This document shows, piece by piece, positions 63,557 to 64,000 of a stretch of DNA of 64,000 bases (its first letter is position 1; each line of letters starts with the position of its first letter). Below the pieces are notes generated by a model that was not told where the DNA came from, searched no databases, and saw nothing but the letters and a program-made list of their open reading frames with translations. A program made the translations under genes and the position numbers. The stretch covers positions 1,833,946-1,897,945 of the forward strand of contig CP034984.1 of assembly GCA_004026145.2 (NCBI GenBank), in the 5' to 3' direction. This DNA is from Takifugu bimaculatus. Taxonomy: Eukaryota; Chordata; Actinopteri; Tetraodontiformes; Tetraodontidae.

Positions 63557-63710
63557 GCGCTGGACCTCCTTGCTCCTCCCTTTGCTGCTTCCTTCTTTCA
63601 CGGCTCCCTGTGTTCCACAGTCTGAAGGCCGAGCTCTCCCCCTGGGCTGTCTTTGGCTGCTCATTTTCTCTCTGACAGGGGGCGCCCCTCCAGAGACGCC
63701 ATCATGCCTC

Positions 63711-63737
63711 CACACACACACACACACACACACACAC
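63711..63737. repeat. (CA)n microsatellite
   Basis: About 13 uninterrupted CA units. Confidence 0.95.
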
Positions 63738-64000
63738 ATGCACATTTCAGCTTTCAGACCCTAGAAAAGCAATCTGGTCTTTTCACCAGCACGCCAAACA
63801 ACGGCCACATCACAGAACCAGGGCGCCCATTCTCCCCGATGGCGTTGCCGTGGCTCTTATTGCTCAAATCTATGACTTGAAAACCACGACTCTTAATGTG
63901 AATCGTGCAAAACCATAATTTTCTAGTCACCACAGAAAATTTCACCAAATTCATCAACCTCTTGTGAGAACTTTTCTGAATCATAAAATCAGTTATTATC

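Larger units (their letters stand above)
31634..64000 (+). other. pacrg: PACRG downstream intron (5' portion) or beyond
   Basis: After the donor at 31634 no further PACRG exon was recognised. The final exon(s), expected to encode the conserved C-terminus, should lie further to the right. At least 32.4 kb are therefore provisionally intronic. Listed repeats, a LINE remnant and a hairpin lie inside it. From about 55.6 to 62 kb CpG dinucleotides become visibly more frequent than in the preceding DNA. I see no other gene on either strand. A short or divergent terminal exon could have been missed. Confidence 0.7.

Overview
The window is vertebrate nuclear DNA, most probably from a ray-finned (teleost) fish. 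The evidence is long introns with canonical GT/AG splice sites, very frequent (CA)n microsatellites and poly-C tracts, and decayed non-LTR retrotransposons of types common in fish. The teleost assignment is an inference; the sequence names no species. There is no bacterial, phage or plasmid signature and no CRISPR array, and I see no rRNA or tRNA gene.

The only gene I recognise with confidence is PACRG (parkin co-regulated gene), on the + strand. Two consecutive coding exons are present, 27863-28034 and 31484-31633. They join in frame across a 3.45 kb intron and encode about 107 residues of the helical-repeat core. The rest of the gene lies outside: at least 27.9 kb of intron precede the first exon, and at least 32.4 kb follow the second with no recognisable C-terminal exon. 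The window is therefore essentially the interior of a large gene, about 0.5% coding.

Layout: 1-27862 is upstream intron. It holds a GAT minisatellite (4.0 kb), several (CA)n arrays, an ATC array with an exon-like antisense frame (11.9-12.2 kb), a minus-strand CR1/L2/Rex1-type LINE remnant (15.3-16.1 kb) and a probable LINE tail (23.2 kb). 27863-31633 is the PACRG exon pair. 31634-64000 is downstream intron. It holds a microsatellite cluster at 34.1-34.6 kb, long (CA)n arrays at 42.3-43.2 kb, a roughly 100 bp interrupted hairpin (43.9-44.0 kb), a plus-strand RTE-like LINE remnant (45.3-46.3 kb), and a more CpG-rich domain from about 55.6 to 62 kb.

The items most worth checking are the interrupted hairpin, the possible antisense exons at 11.9-12.2 kb and the CpG-dense block near 57.4-57.8 kb. 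I found no convincing evidence of a previously undescribed multi-gene system. Nearly all open reading frames of 60-160 codons look like chance frames in non-coding DNA or frames running through simple repeats.
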